64,000 nucleotides of DNA from OLB9 sp041392785 (GTDB lineage Bacteria > Bacteroidota > Bacteroidia > Chitinophagales > Saprospiraceae): NCBI GenBank assembly GCA_041392785.1, contig JAWKLK010000011.1, forward strand, positions 62,001 through 126,000, written 5' to 3'. Position numbers and translations under genes: made by a program. Shown in pieces: positions 48,011-58,143 of this stretch. The notes below the pieces were generated by a model. It saw only the letters and a program-made list of their open reading frames with translations. It did not search any database and was not told where the DNA came from. Positions within the stretch are counted from its first letter, which is position 1; every line of letters starts with the position of its first letter.

Positions 48011-50878
48011 TTACTTCCTCTTCCCCTTCTTTCCCTCCACCGTAAACAAATCAGCAGAGTACTTCTCATATAGCCCAAACAAAAACTCCATCCGATTAGC
48101 TTCAGATGTAAAAGGTTGTGATCGATAGGCCTGATCAACAGCCTTATCCAGATCATTGTGCGCTTTGACAAGGGCGGGCGGCATGGTCAGTGGATCATAC
48201 AGATCTGCCAGCGAACTATCAGGAAATTGTGCCCTGACATCTAACACCTTTTGCGCCTTATCTTCTATGGATTGTTTTTGTTTTTCTGTGGGATTTTCAG
48301 GCCATGGAAAATTGTTGTAAACAATATCTTTGGAATATCTATAATCACTTTTTAATCTACCACATACAGTTTTCACCCATGCCATATGCATAGCTGAAGT
48401 GATGATGCCAAAATGAAATAGACTTCCATTAGGAATAGTATGGCAACTGTTATTAGCAATATATATTTTACTAAAGAATCCTATAGGTATATACTTTCTA
48501 TTTTCTGATGTTGTACTAGGTATTAAAATGTAAGTTTCAGGTTGATTCGTATCACGAAATAAAGTTGGTGTCAAAGCGAATTTCTGTGTAGAAGGTGCAA
48601 TACTAGACAGTCTAAATTTTTTTACTGCTTCAATTCTTTCTAATACAAATGGCATATTTTTAATTTCATTTGGTTGAGCATCAACCAACCATAAACACCA
48701 CCTTCTAATACCATTAATAAATTCATAGGCGGAAACTAAAGGTAAAATGAACTTAACTGCTTTAGGCTCAATTTGCAGCAGTTCATTTTTTTCTTCATCA
48801 GTAAGCAATAAGTTTCCACCATCTAAAGGCATATTCCCAAAACTCATTTTTGGTACCATGCATAAAGGTGTACCTCTTTTGTCGATCAAAATATCTTTGG
48901 CGTCAACTAGATATGGATTAATATTTTTAGCCTTCACTTCATGTGGCTCACCTTTGATATCTTCATATTCGTAGATCACTTTATTATTGGTATCAAAATT
49001 GGCAAAACCTATGATAACACAATAAACGGCCGCATTTCCTTTGGCTTCATTAGACCATTTAAAGGTGCGATGCGCAAAATGTATTTTAATATCGTACCTG
49101 TTCAACATGAGACCCCATAATATACTTGTCTGCTCACCTTGGACAATGGAATTAGTTGAAACAAAGGCAACTTTGATTTTGGTATCTTGAATATATTTTG
49201 CAGCTTTGATGTACCACCCTGTCACATAATCTAAGACACCACTACCCTTTGTGCCAAACTCTTTGACTATTTGATCCCTTTGCCTTTGAGTCATGATCTT
49301 TGACCCAATAAATGGTGGATTACCAATGATGTAATCGAATTTATGAATAGTACTCTGCTCTGGTTGGCCAGTAAGTATTGTATAAGATTCAGCTTGAACA
49401 TTGACTTTGCCATATTGTACCGTAGGTTCACTTAGTAGATATATGTTTGCATGTTGAGCATATACGTCAATGGCATTTATTGGATTTAATAAAGATTGCC
49501 AATCTATTTCTAATGCGTCGCCATGAACAATTTTAGCACCTTTATTAAGCGGCAACCGTGCAAAATACTGCCCAAACTCATAACTGATCTGCATATTCAT
49601 CTGATGATCTATCAGCCACATGGCCACCTCAGCTATCCGGGCCGGAAATTCTTCATACTCTATCCCATAAAACTGATCCACATTGATCCAGATCACACTT
49701 TCCACATCAGTCACCATCTGATTTTTATAAATCTCCCGCAATACATCGAGTTCCAATAGTCGCAATTCCCGGTAAGTAATCACCAAAAAATTGCCACATC
49801 CACACGCAGGATCCAAGAAATGCAACGTACTTAGTTTTTGATGAAACTTAGGCAACTCATTCTTTTTCGCCTTTGCAGATTCGAATTCTGCCCACAATTC
49901 ATCCAAAAACAATGGTTTGATCAGTTTAAGGATGTTCTTTTCACTCGTGTAGTGGGCACCTAGATTTCTCCTTTCTTTGGGATTCATCACACTCTGAAAC
50001 ATCGACCCAAATATAGCCGGAGATATCTTACTCCAGTCTATATAACAACACTCGAGCAATGCTTTTCGCATCTTACTATCAAAACTAGCTGTAGGTAGCG
50101 ACTCTTCAAAAAGCTTCCCATTCACATAAGGAAAGTCGTTGAGCTGTTCATCTAAATTTTTAAACCTTTTATCTTTTGCAGTATTCAATACTTGGAATAA
50201 TTCCTGGAGCTTTGCGGCTAGATCACTTCCGTCTTCATTGGTACGTTGTTCCAGAAAATCTTGAAATTGCTGTTTTTCAAAAATCGATGTGTCTTCAGCA
50301 AACAGACAGAACAAAAGTCTGACCAAATATACTTCCAATGGATGACCTTCATATCCGATCTCTTCCAATCGGTCATGCAGTTTACCCATGAGTTCTGCGG
50401 CCTTGATATTCGCAGGATCTTGTTCTTTATACACCTTTTTGCTCACACCGATCAAATACCCAAACAGTCCCACATTTTTATACAACTCTGGCAGTGTAAA
50501 CACATTAGTAGTCATTTCTTCAGTATCATACAGTCTAAAATGGAAAAAATCAGAAACCAAGATATATTTAGGTAGTTCCTCTGACTTGAGCCCATGAGTA
50601 TAATCTTTAGCTTGTCTGAAAGCACGATCCAAATCTTTTCCGCGGCTTTTCATTTCTACCAGGATGTGCCCCTTCCACAGCATATCTATATACCCATCCC
50701 CTTCATCCAGCTTTTTGATTCGATGCTCGAATGTCCCAATCTTTTTCCTGGATATTCCAAAGACTTCAAAAAAAGCATCCAAAAAAGATTTAGCTTCAGC
50801 ATCTTCACTAGTTGTATCTTCCCATTCTTTAGAAAATCTTACCGCGCGATCCTTTATTTCATTCCAGTTAAGTGCCAT
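48011..50878 (-). CDS. MmeI-like type IIL restriction-methylation enzyme
   Basis: 955 residues, the size and layout of the MmeI family. N-terminal nuclease with D65 and E75-x-K77 (DMLWKGHILVEMK); a helical spacer (about 150-300); GAHYTSEKNI; SAM motif I LDPACGCGNFLV (355-366); amino-methyltransferase motif IV NPPF (520-523) in FDYIIGNPPFIGSKIM; a target-recognition region (about 650-850) and a C-terminal helical part. MmeI-type enzymes methylate one adenine and cut about 20 bases away in one polypeptide. The nuclease residues are kept, so it may be active. It leads an operon with TIR and HNH genes. BREX PglX is an alternative class, but the N-terminal nuclease argues against it. Confidence 0.93.
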   Translation of the reverse strand: MALNWNEIKDRAVRFSKEWEDTTSEDAEAKSFLDAFFEVFGISRKKIGTFEHRIKKLDEGDGYIDMLWKGHILVEMKSRGKDLDRAFRQAKDYTHGLKSEELPKYILVSDFFHFRLYDTEEMTTNVFTLPELYKNVGLFGYLIGVSKKVYKEQDPANIKAAELMGKLHDRLEEIGYEGHPLEVYLVRLLFCLFAEDTSIFEKQQFQDFLEQRTNEDGSDLAAKLQELFQVLNTAKDKRFKNLDEQLNDFPYVNGKLFEESLPTASFDSKMRKALLECCYIDWSKISPAIFGSMFQSVMNPKERRNLGAHYTSEKNILKLIKPLFLDELWAEFESAKAKKNELPKFHQKLSTLHFLDPACGCGNFLVITYRELRLLELDVLREIYKNQMVTDVESVIWINVDQFYGIEYEEFPARIAEVAMWLIDHQMNMQISYEFGQYFARLPLNKGAKIVHGDALEIDWQSLLNPINAIDVYAQHANIYLLSEPTVQYGKVNVQAESYTILTGQPEQSTIHKFDYIIGNPPFIGSKIMTQRQRDQIVKEFGTKGSGVLDYVTGWYIKAAKYIQDTKIKVAFVSTNSIVQGEQTSILWGLMLNRYDIKIHFAHRTFKWSNEAKGNAAVYCVIIGFANFDTNNKVIYEYEDIKGEPHEVKAKNINPYLVDAKDILIDKRGTPLCMVPKMSFGNMPLDGGNLLLTDEEKNELLQIEPKAVKFILPLVSAYEFINGIRRWCLWLVDAQPNEIKNMPFVLERIEAVKKFRLSSIAPSTQKFALTPTLFRDTNQPETYILIPSTTSENRKYIPIGFFSKIYIANNSCHTIPNGSLFHFGIITSAMHMAWVKTVCGRLKSDYRYSKDIVYNNFPWPENPTEKQKQSIEDKAQKVLDVRAQFPDSSLADLYDPLTMPPALVKAHNDLDKAVDQAYRSQPFTSEANRMEFLFGLYEKYSADLFTVEGKKGKRK

Positions 50879-51191
50879 ATACAGTTTATTTGAAAGGTAA
50901 ATTTAAAACTATTTGTCAAATCACCATCCAAAAAGAAAACTCTTTTACCAGTTTTCAATGTTTATTAATTAAAAACTGAAAAACTAGTAATTCACAAATT
51001 TAGGGCAAAATAGTAGCAATTTATTTCGTCAAGTCAAATTTTCGACTTGAATAATACTGTCAAAAAACTTTTTGATTCTAATATTTTGAATCCTATTTTT
51101 TACCAAGTCTAAAATGTATAGTATTCCTGTCGAATTTCATTTTGTGGATAAGTTATGGAGAATAGTGATATATCAATTATGAACAAATTAG
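50879..51191. other. Intergenic between MmeI-like gene and secreted-protein gene
   Basis: Divergent promoter region. It contains AGTTTTCA...TGAAAAACT (about 50950-50990, an imperfect inverted repeat that could be an operator) and TGTGGATAA (51152-51160), the reverse complement of a consensus DnaA box. No open frame or RNA gene seen. Confidence 0.4.
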
Positions 51192-51199
51192 TATTTTTG
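51192..51199 (+). promoter_or_regulatory. Bacteroidota-type -7 element
   Basis: TATTTTTG fits TAnnTTTG and lies 19 bp before the ATG at 51219. No strong -33 element is seen. Confidence 0.4.
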
Positions 51200-51218
51200 T
51201 TAATAAATTTACATCCTG

Positions 51219-52055
51219 ATGCGCATCATTAGCTTATTTGTTTTTTGGATTCTTTTAGTAGGATTTGCAAATGCCCAATTAGATAGTAACATTGTCTTTT
51301 ATCCGTTGGGCGAAGACACTATAAAATTAAAGTTCTATTCGTCCCTGCAAAGTAATGACCTATATTTTATTCATGTTCATGAAAATGAAACAGCTTCTTT
51401 GGAAGCAGGTAAAAGATATGTGTCAAAATATGGCGGTAAACTTTTGACTCTGTCCCACTCTGATGTAGGCACTGTAAATAGAAATGTCTCTTTCAAATAC
51501 AAGAAATCAACCTATCAATTTGATCCTAATAGAATTTTTTCAAAAGATAAAAATGTCCTAAAAAACACTATAAAAAAGATCAAAGGTTATGGCTCAGTCA
51601 ATGATGACGTCATCCTTCTAGTTCAAGATTTTGGCCATACTATCTGGAAAGAAATAAATAGTGCTAACCTTATTATTGCTTTACATAACAATAAAAATGA
51701 GCCAGCATTGTATAAGAGAAAATGGTTATTTTTCAGTGATTTTACACCTGAAAGCTATAACATTACATCTTACATGAAAAAGTTTGATGTAGAAAACAGT
51801 ACGACGAGATCTTGCTCTGACATCTATGTCAATCCAAACATCAATAATAGTGAATTTTTTATAGTGACACATCAAATTGATTTTAATCATTTTGTGAACA
51901 AAAGATTTAATGTGGTATTGCAAAATCAGAATCCTATAGATGATGGCAGTCTTTCAGTATATTCAGCGAAGTATCAAAAGAGATATATCAATGCGGAAGC
52001 CAAACATGGACGTGTAGATGAACAATGGACTATGCTTAGTCTTCTACCAAAATAA
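51219..52055 (+). CDS. Uncharacterised secreted protein (278 aa)
   Basis: A signal peptide is clear (MRIISLFVFWILLVGFANAQ). The mature part has LYFIHVHENETASLEAGKRY near residue 50 and NLIIALHNNKNEP near 150, an HxHE and an HNN pattern that might bind metal, as in amidohydrolase or carboxypeptidase-like folds. The family is not recognised. It ends in TAATG shared with the yaaA start, so translation is coupled. Confidence 0.8.
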   Translation: MRIISLFVFWILLVGFANAQLDSNIVFYPLGEDTIKLKFYSSLQSNDLYFIHVHENETASLEAGKRYVSKYGGKLLTLSHSDVGTVNRNVSFKYKKSTYQFDPNRIFSKDKNVLKNTIKKIKGYGSVNDDVILLVQDFGHTIWKEINSANLIIALHNNKNEPALYKRKWLFFSDFTPESYNITSYMKKFDVENSTTRSCSDIYVNPNINNSEFFIVTHQIDFNHFVNKRFNVVLQNQNPIDDGSLSVYSAKYQKRYINAEAKHGRVDEQWTMLSLLPK

Positions 52056-52828
52056 TGTATATGCTGATATTATTATCCCCTTCCAAAACCATGAAATTTG
52101 ACGTGCCTATCAAATTTTTACGTGAGCCAAATTTTATAAACTCAGCTTTGCTAATTCACACAAAACTCCGAAAAATCTCTGCGCCAAAATTGGAGAAGCT
52201 AATGAATATCAGCTCCAAAATTGCTATTGCCACAGAAGAAGATATCAAAAATTTTTATTCTGATGACTGTAAAGTGTCTCCCGCACTATTCGCTTATCAC
52301 GGTGATGTCTATGTGAACTTAAATGCTAGTAATTTTGATGATGGCGATCTGGAATGGGCAGATAACCATCTTTGCATCTTATCGGCTTTATACGGTGTCT
52401 TGAAGCCTATGGACCCTATTAAACCATATCGATTGGAAATGAAAACAAAATTATCGGTAGGTCATTACAAAGATTTGGTATCTTTTTGGCAAAAACACAT
52501 TCCTAGCTATTTAACTGAATTACTTTCTACTCATGATAATGGTTATATCATCAACTTAACATCACAAGAATACAGTAAAGTATTGAATTTTCCCAAATCT
52601 TTCCGTAAGATGATTGATGTTACATTTTATGAAGAGAATAAGGTCGGACAACTAAAAATAGTGTCAGTTTTTGCTAAAAAGGCAAGGGGAAGCTATGCAC
52701 ATTGGTTGATAAAAAACAGAATCAACTCTCTTAGTGACTTGTCACAATTCAAAGAGGATGGATATACTTACAGGCCAGAACTATCCAGCCCTCAAGAGTT
52801 GGTTTTTACAAGGGCACAAACGATATGA
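52055..52828 (+). CDS. yaaA: Peroxide-stress protein YaaA
   Basis: 257 residues with the YaaA family pattern: MLILLSPSKTM at the start, PALFAYHGDVYVNLNASNF, HLCILSALYGVLKPMDPIKP, YRLEMKTKL, and VFAKKARGSYAHWLIKNRI near the end. E. coli YaaA lowers free iron and oxidative DNA damage and binds DNA. The ATG at 52055 overlaps the upstream stop; an internal ATG at 52061 gives the more usual N-terminus and may be the true start. Confidence 0.95.
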   Translation: MYMLILLSPSKTMKFDVPIKFLREPNFINSALLIHTKLRKISAPKLEKLMNISSKIAIATEEDIKNFYSDDCKVSPALFAYHGDVYVNLNASNFDDGDLEWADNHLCILSALYGVLKPMDPIKPYRLEMKTKLSVGHYKDLVSFWQKHIPSYLTELLSTHDNGYIINLTSQEYSKVLNFPKSFRKMIDVTFYEENKVGQLKIVSVFAKKARGSYAHWLIKNRINSLSDLSQFKEDGYTYRPELSSPQELVFTRAQTI

Positions 52829-52832
52829 TAAT

Positions 52833-53867
52833 TCACCATTTTCTAATCACAGCCATCACCTGATCAAGAAGTAAATTACCTTCAGGAGAAAATGTCTTTC
52901 TGTCCTCTTCAGTTCTGATGAGTAATGCCATTTTGAAGTTTTCAGCCATAATCTCATCGGGGTGAATGATATACTGTGTGTTGTCCTTTATTTGCCTAAA
53001 GAAATCAGGCATGACTTGAGGCTGTAAAGTAGTACTTGCATCCTTACCACATTCTAGAAAGGCAGAACCACCCGATGTCGTATATTTAAACAAATCAAAG
53101 TGTAAATATTCAAAGAATCTAGGTTTCAATGGATTGTATGTCTTTGATGTACTAAAAATTACTGGAGATGCTTCTATCGAATCTCCCAAAGTAATAGTAT
53201 ATCCTAGATTGGTGCCATCTGGATTGGTCAAAATTCGATCTTTTAATTCTTCACACAACGATGGCTGAAATGGATTCGGATGGAAACCTATCAGAGCATA
53301 CAAGCTATCCCTCAATTTTGGCTGGAATCTTGAAACTACATGAAAAAGTTCGTGCACCATAACTGGGATTAATGATGTAAAATCGTCAGTTTTCAATACA
53401 TTTTCAGGCACCAATATCATATTGGCTCTTGTATAATAGACATCAGGACCATAATGATTAGTTCTAATTTTTACCAAAGAAAGTTTTTCTGGGTAGAGTT
53501 TAGGATTGATAACATTGCAAAGCGTTCTTATGGAATCAAATATCAAGTACAATTTTTGTTTTTCATCAAATGTCCAATCAAGAACCTCTGTTGATAGAAA
53601 AGTTTTATATTCCTTTAATAACTGAATTCTTTGCTTTCCTGAATTCGTAATTTTCATCTGTAAATGCATATCCGAGATGGAAATCTTTTCAAAAAAACCA
53701 TCCATATCATCAGTAACAATAGCCTTTGAAGCCTCTAAACTATCTTTAAAATGGATAAAAGATGGAATACCTGCATTTACTTCTGATTTGGGAATTACAC
53801 TTTGTTTGGACTGGCATCCGAATGTATAAAAAATTGAAATGACAATCAAAAAGGAAATTTGCTGCAT
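52833..53867 (-). CDS. Zincin-like secreted lipoprotein
   Basis: The ATG at 53867 gives a lipoprotein signal (MQQISFLIVISIFYTFGCQS), better than the longer frame from 53921. The protein (344 aa) has an HExxH-type motif in IPVMVHELFHVVSRFQP and a possible third ligand in HPDEIMAENF about 120 residues later. This suggests a zinc metallopeptidase anchored to a membrane facing outward. The family is not known to me. It converges with yaaA; stops are four bases apart. Confidence 0.8.
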   Translation of the reverse strand: MQQISFLIVISIFYTFGCQSKQSVIPKSEVNAGIPSFIHFKDSLEASKAIVTDDMDGFFEKISISDMHLQMKITNSGKQRIQLLKEYKTFLSTEVLDWTFDEKQKLYLIFDSIRTLCNVINPKLYPEKLSLVKIRTNHYGPDVYYTRANMILVPENVLKTDDFTSLIPVMVHELFHVVSRFQPKLRDSLYALIGFHPNPFQPSLCEELKDRILTNPDGTNLGYTITLGDSIEASPVIFSTSKTYNPLKPRFFEYLHFDLFKYTTSGGSAFLECGKDASTTLQPQVMPDFFRQIKDNTQYIIHPDEIMAENFKMALLIRTEEDRKTFSPEGNLLLDQVMAVIRKW

Positions 53868-54072
53868 AAAATGGCATTTATTTTGGACAAATAAAGGTAA
53901 AAAAAAATCAAATATACGCATCTACCAATTTTTATATCGATCTTTTGAAATTTTACTTTATATCATTCATCCCCAAAACGATGATTTTCGTAGAAATTTT
54001 ATGAAATTTCCATTCGTTATGCAACTAAAACGTAAGCTTTCCCGTTAAGGTTGGAATTCAAAATTTTACAAA

Positions 54073-56710
54073 ATGCGACTTATATTATTATTAACTTTAT
54101 GCCTAATGACCTTGCACATGGATGCACAACAGACTCCATTATTGGATAGAGAATTGTTTTTTGGAAATCCTGAGACTTCATCGAGTCAGATAAGCCCAGA
54201 TGGAAAATGGATTTCGTTTATGAAGGCCTATAATGGCATTATGAATGTATGGATCAAAAAGTTTGATGAACCTTTTGAAAATGCAAGACCTTTGACCAAT
54301 AGTGCGCGACCACTGTATGGTTATTTTTGGACTTATGACAGCAAGTATATCCTTTACGTGAAAGATAAGGATGGGGATGAAAATATCAATGTTTTTGCCA
54401 TCAGTCCTACTGCAGAAGGGAAAGATAATGGTGTACCTGAATCAAGAAATTTGACACCTAAAGTGGATGTCACTGCCCAAATATATAATGTAAGTCAATT
54501 CGATCCCGATATAATGATGATTGGGTTGAATGATAGGGACAAAGCATGGCATGATCTGTATCAATTAAGAATTTCGACAGGTGAACTCACTTTGAAATTT
54601 GAAAACAAAGATAGAATCACAGGATATGACTTCGATTGGAATGACAAATTACGTATGCTTAACAGAACAGACGATAAAGGAAACACCACTTTCTTACGTG
54701 TTAATCCTGATAACTCATTAACATCCATCTATGAAACATCAGTGACAGAAAGTGCATATATTAATAGTTGGAATCCGACAAATACTGAATTTTATCTTTG
54801 TCACTAATGTAGGTAAATTAGACAAGTCTACTTTGTATTTAATGAATCCTGAAACCAAGGAGATGACATTGATTGAAAGTGATCCAGAAGGAAAAGTGGA
54901 TTTCGGTGGATTGAATATCGATAGGAATACAAAACAGATTATTTCTACTAATTATACTTTGGATAAAACTAAATACTATTGGAGAAATAAATCATGGGAA
55001 ACCATGTACAAAGAGCTTACCGCAAAATTTCCAGGCAGAGAAGTCGCTTTTCAAAGTAGCACCAAGGATTATAGTAAATTCCTAGTGGCTGTTTGGGGTG
55101 ATAAATACGCTTCTGAAGTATATTTTTATGATGCCAAAACCAAACAATTGATTTTCCAATATACAGGAAGACCAAAATTAAAAGAAGTAGAAAAATATTT
55201 GGCGCCGATGACATCCATAAGCTATAAAAGTAGTGATGGATTAGAAATTCCAGCTTATCTCACTGTTCCAGTAGGGAAAGATGCCAAAAATTTACCATTG
55301 GTAGTTTTAGTGCATGGAGGACCAAAAGGGCCAAGAGACTATTGGGGATATGATGCTGAAGTTCAGTTTTTGGCTAATAGAGGATATGCCGTTTTACAAC
55401 CAAATTTCCGAGCCAGCGGTGGTTATGGAAAAAAATTCTTGAATGCCGGAGACTTACAATGGGGCAAGTTGATGCAGGATGATATCACGTGGGGTGTAAA
55501 ACACCTTATCTCAAAAGGTATCGCAGATCCTTCAAAAATAGCGATCATGGGAGGTAGCTATGGTGGCTATGCCACACTAGCAGGGCTAGCATTTACTCCT
55601 GATTTATATGCTTGTGGTGTAGATATAGTTGGACCAAGTAATATATTTACACTATTGGAATCTGTACCAGCATATTGGGAATCAGGAAGGGCATTTCTTT
55701 ACGGCATGGTAGGCGATCCTAACACTGAAGAAGGTAAAACCAGAATCAAAGAAGCAAGCCCGCTATTCAGTGTAGATAAAATCGTAAAACCTTTGCTTAT
55801 CATACAGGGTGCTAATGACCCAAGAGTAAAACAAGCTGAAGCGGATCAAATTGTAATTGCACTTCGCGAAAAAGGTAAAAAAGTTGATTATCTCCTTGCT
55901 TCGGATGAGGGTCACGGCTTCGCTAAACCATTGAATAGAAAAGCCATGTATGCTTCAGTAGAAAAATTTCTATATGAAATTTTAGGCGGCAGATACCAAA
56001 GTGAAATGCCTGAAGATGTAGCAAGTACCTTGAAATCCCTTGAAGTAGATATCAATACAGTGACTTACACTCCAAAAACCGAATTAAAAGCAGACGCTGC
56101 ATTGCCCATGTCTAAAGCAAAATTTGCAGAAGGAACGCACAGCTACAACGTAAAAATCGAAGTGGCAGGACAGACTATCCCTATGGAAATGGTAAGAACC
56201 ATTCAAAAAGATGGAGATAATTGGCAGGTAAAAGAAGAAATGTCGGGACCAATGGGTGCATCTTCTGATGCTATGGTTTTGGGCCCTGATTTCAAACCGC
56301 AATCCAGAACGATGCAGCAGATGGGTCAAGAAATAAAAATGTCCTTTGATGATTCAAAGGCCTCTGTCAATATGATGGGTCAAAATATGGAAATTCCATT
56401 TGATGGAGCATTTATGGGTGATGGTCCTGGCACTGACTTGGTCATTGGTGGTTTTGATCTAAAAGAAGGTACCAAGATAGCTTTTTCTGTTCCTGATATT
56501 ATGACCATGAAAGCCAAAAAAGTGCTACTTTCAGCAGCTGGATTTGAAGAGATGAATGGCATCACTTATCGCAAAATCGAAGTCACAAATTATGATAATG
56601 AAGCCGACAAAGTAACCTATTGGGTGAATCCTACTACAGGCATGGCGGATAAAATGGTTCAAGTTATTCCAGCAATGCAAAATGCTGTTTTGACCACTAC
56701 CAAAAAATAA
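54073..56710 (+). CDS. S9-family peptidase with extra C-terminal domain, one frameshift
   Basis: Signal peptide at the start (MRLILLLTLCLMTLHMDAQQ), then a beta-propeller domain (ISPDGKWISFMKAYNGIMNV) open to 54807. The sequence continues in another frame open to 56710 (NSWNPTNTEF joins FVTNVGKLDK), so a one-base change near 54795-54800 breaks the gene. The catalytic domain has Ser in IMGGSYGGYATLAG (near 55556), Asp in IQGANDPRVKQAEA and His in SDEGHGF. About 230 further residues (from about 56010) form a beta-rich domain (TIPMEMVRTIQKDGDNWQVK, GGFDLKEGTK, RKIEVTNYDNEADKVTYWVN) like DUF3108-type lipid-binding barrels. Such an addition is unusual for S9 enzymes, which cleave short peptides after proline or other residues. 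Confidence 0.85.
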
Positions 56711-56738
56711 AGCTTCCTAAACTTAATATTAGTTTTTA

Positions 56739-56768
56739 GGGCCGAGTGCATCACTTGGCCCTTTTTAT
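56739..56768 (+). terminator. Terminator of the S9 peptidase gene
   Basis: GGGCCGAGTG pairs with CACTTGGCCC around a CAT loop (one G-U pair), followed by TTTTTATTTT. Confidence 0.92.
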
Positions 56769-56901
56769 TTTAGCTGGATTACACATGAGGGTTTTAATTG
56801 TCTATCCAGTGGTTACAAATTTCCAGTATTATATAAAACACAAGTTTTAAGGTGGTCGGATTTCAAAAAGCAAAGGGTGATCAAATTCGAAATGTTTTTT
56901 T

Positions 56902-57360
56902 CTAATCAATTTTTATCATTATTCGTTCAGATTTGATATTAATTTTAGGCGCTATCGAATAAATTTTGTCAATTTTCAATGTATTTATTCCATAATCAAG
57001 ACACTTTCTTGCTCCTTCTGTAGCAAGACCTTGATTCCATTCCTCCCTGCAAATTCTCCATCCAATATCAATACAAGGTGTAAAATCTGAAATAAATGTT
57101 TGCTCCGAAAGTCCTATGAAACCTATGAATGCACTATCATCTAACTTTTCAACAGCAAAATAGCAAAAACCTTTGTCCTGATATTGCCTTTGCATTCTTT
57201 TGACAAATTCAGTCGTTTGTTCCCTATTTGGAATATAAGGGAAGAATTCCATTACTTCTTCGTCAGAATTTATTTCATGCATTTTATCTATGTCAGCATT
57301 ACACCAATTTCTAAATCCAAGTCTATCTGAAGAAAAAAGATAAGTATTCGTTATATTCAT
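56902..57360 (-). CDS. GNAT acetyltransferase, 3' end frameshifted
   Basis: 152 residues of the RimJ/RimL-type GNAT fold: RLGFRNWCNADIDKMHEINS, CYFAVEKLDDSAFIGFIGLS, acetyl-CoA-binding loop WRICREEWNQGLATEGARKC and IKSERIMIKI. Family proteins continue another 20-30 residues. Past the stop, other frames read LEKN, then HFEFDHPLLFEI, the expected C-terminus, down to about 56850. A run of seven Ts at about 56894 is the likely site of an indel. It would acetylate an amino group; substrate unknown. Confidence 0.8.
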   Translation of the reverse strand: MNITNTYLFSSDRLGFRNWCNADIDKMHEINSDEEVMEFFPYIPNREQTTEFVKRMQRQYQDKGFCYFAVEKLDDSAFIGFIGLSEQTFISDFTPCIDIGWRICREEWNQGLATEGARKCLDYGINTLKIDKIYSIAPKINIKSERIMIKID

Positions 57361-57462
57361 TCAACTCAATTTTAATATCCATGCATGTTATTGCAATATT
57401 ATATATTTATTGTGGCAATCAACCTTAAATCAAACACATTAGATTTCTATCCAAAATTTAAC

Positions 57463-58143
57463 TTACTGTAGACCTAAGTTGTCTACTTTGTCACCTATGG
57501 TCATCTGTTTCATTTCAGCTTCAAGCGACTTAAAATCTGCTTTCTGCACAGACCTTTTTAAAATCCCTTTGCTCAAAAGGTGTATTTCATCACAAGTATC
57601 TTCGAGAGTAGAGAAAATGTGAGAAGAAATAATGACTAACTTACCAAGTGCTTTCAATTTATGAATAATCTCCGTAATGATGATATTACTTTGGATATCC
57701 ACACCATTAAATGGCTCATCAAGTATAAATATGTCATTGCCTTGAAACAAAATCGCGGTAAAAGCCAATTTTTTCTTCATTCCAGTTGAATAGGTAGAAG
57801 CATATTGGTCCAATGGTAAATGAAAAATATTCTTACTATCAATGTCACTTATCGATTTACGCCGTGCATTGCTAAGGAGTTGTATGTATTCTCTACCCGT
57901 GATTTTATTGAAGAAATATGGATCTGTGAGTAATAATCCAAGGTGATTTTTAATAGGGTTTATATCCGAAAATATGTCACCTTCAAAATCTTCTAAACCC
58001 GATATACACCTGAACAACGTAGTTTTGCCAGCACCATTCTCGCCAACAATGCCGTACACATTGCCATTTTCAAAAGAAAGATTGACCTGATTTAAAACAA
58101 TATTTGATCCATATTTTTTTGTCAAATTTCGGATTTCTATCAT
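57463..58143 (-). CDS. ABC transporter ATP-binding protein
   Basis: 226 residues: Walker A GENGAGKTTLF, a Q-loop region (LLLTDPYFFNKITG), an ABC signature variant YSTGMKKKLAF and Walker B NDIFILDEPFNGVD, then the switch His in VIISSHIF. Closest to the CcmA/NatA type that powers exporters of the ABC-2 class. It overlaps the permease gene by four bases (ATGA), so subunits are made together. Confidence 0.93.
   Translation of the reverse strand: MIEIRNLTKKYGSNIVLNQVNLSFENGNVYGIVGENGAGKTTLFRCISGLEDFEGDIFSDINPIKNHLGLLLTDPYFFNKITGREYIQLLSNARRKSISDIDSKNIFHLPLDQYASTYSTGMKKKLAFTAILFQGNDIFILDEPFNGVDIQSNIIITEIIHKLKALGKLVIISSHIFSTLEDTCDEIHLLSKGILKRSVQKADFKSLEAEMKQMTIGDKVDNLGLQ

Noticed and set aside
48011..50878. 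BREX PglX methyltransferase
   Set aside because: An N-terminal PD-ExK-like nuclease (D65, E75, K77) and the 955-residue MmeI layout fit type IIL better, and no other brx genes are present.
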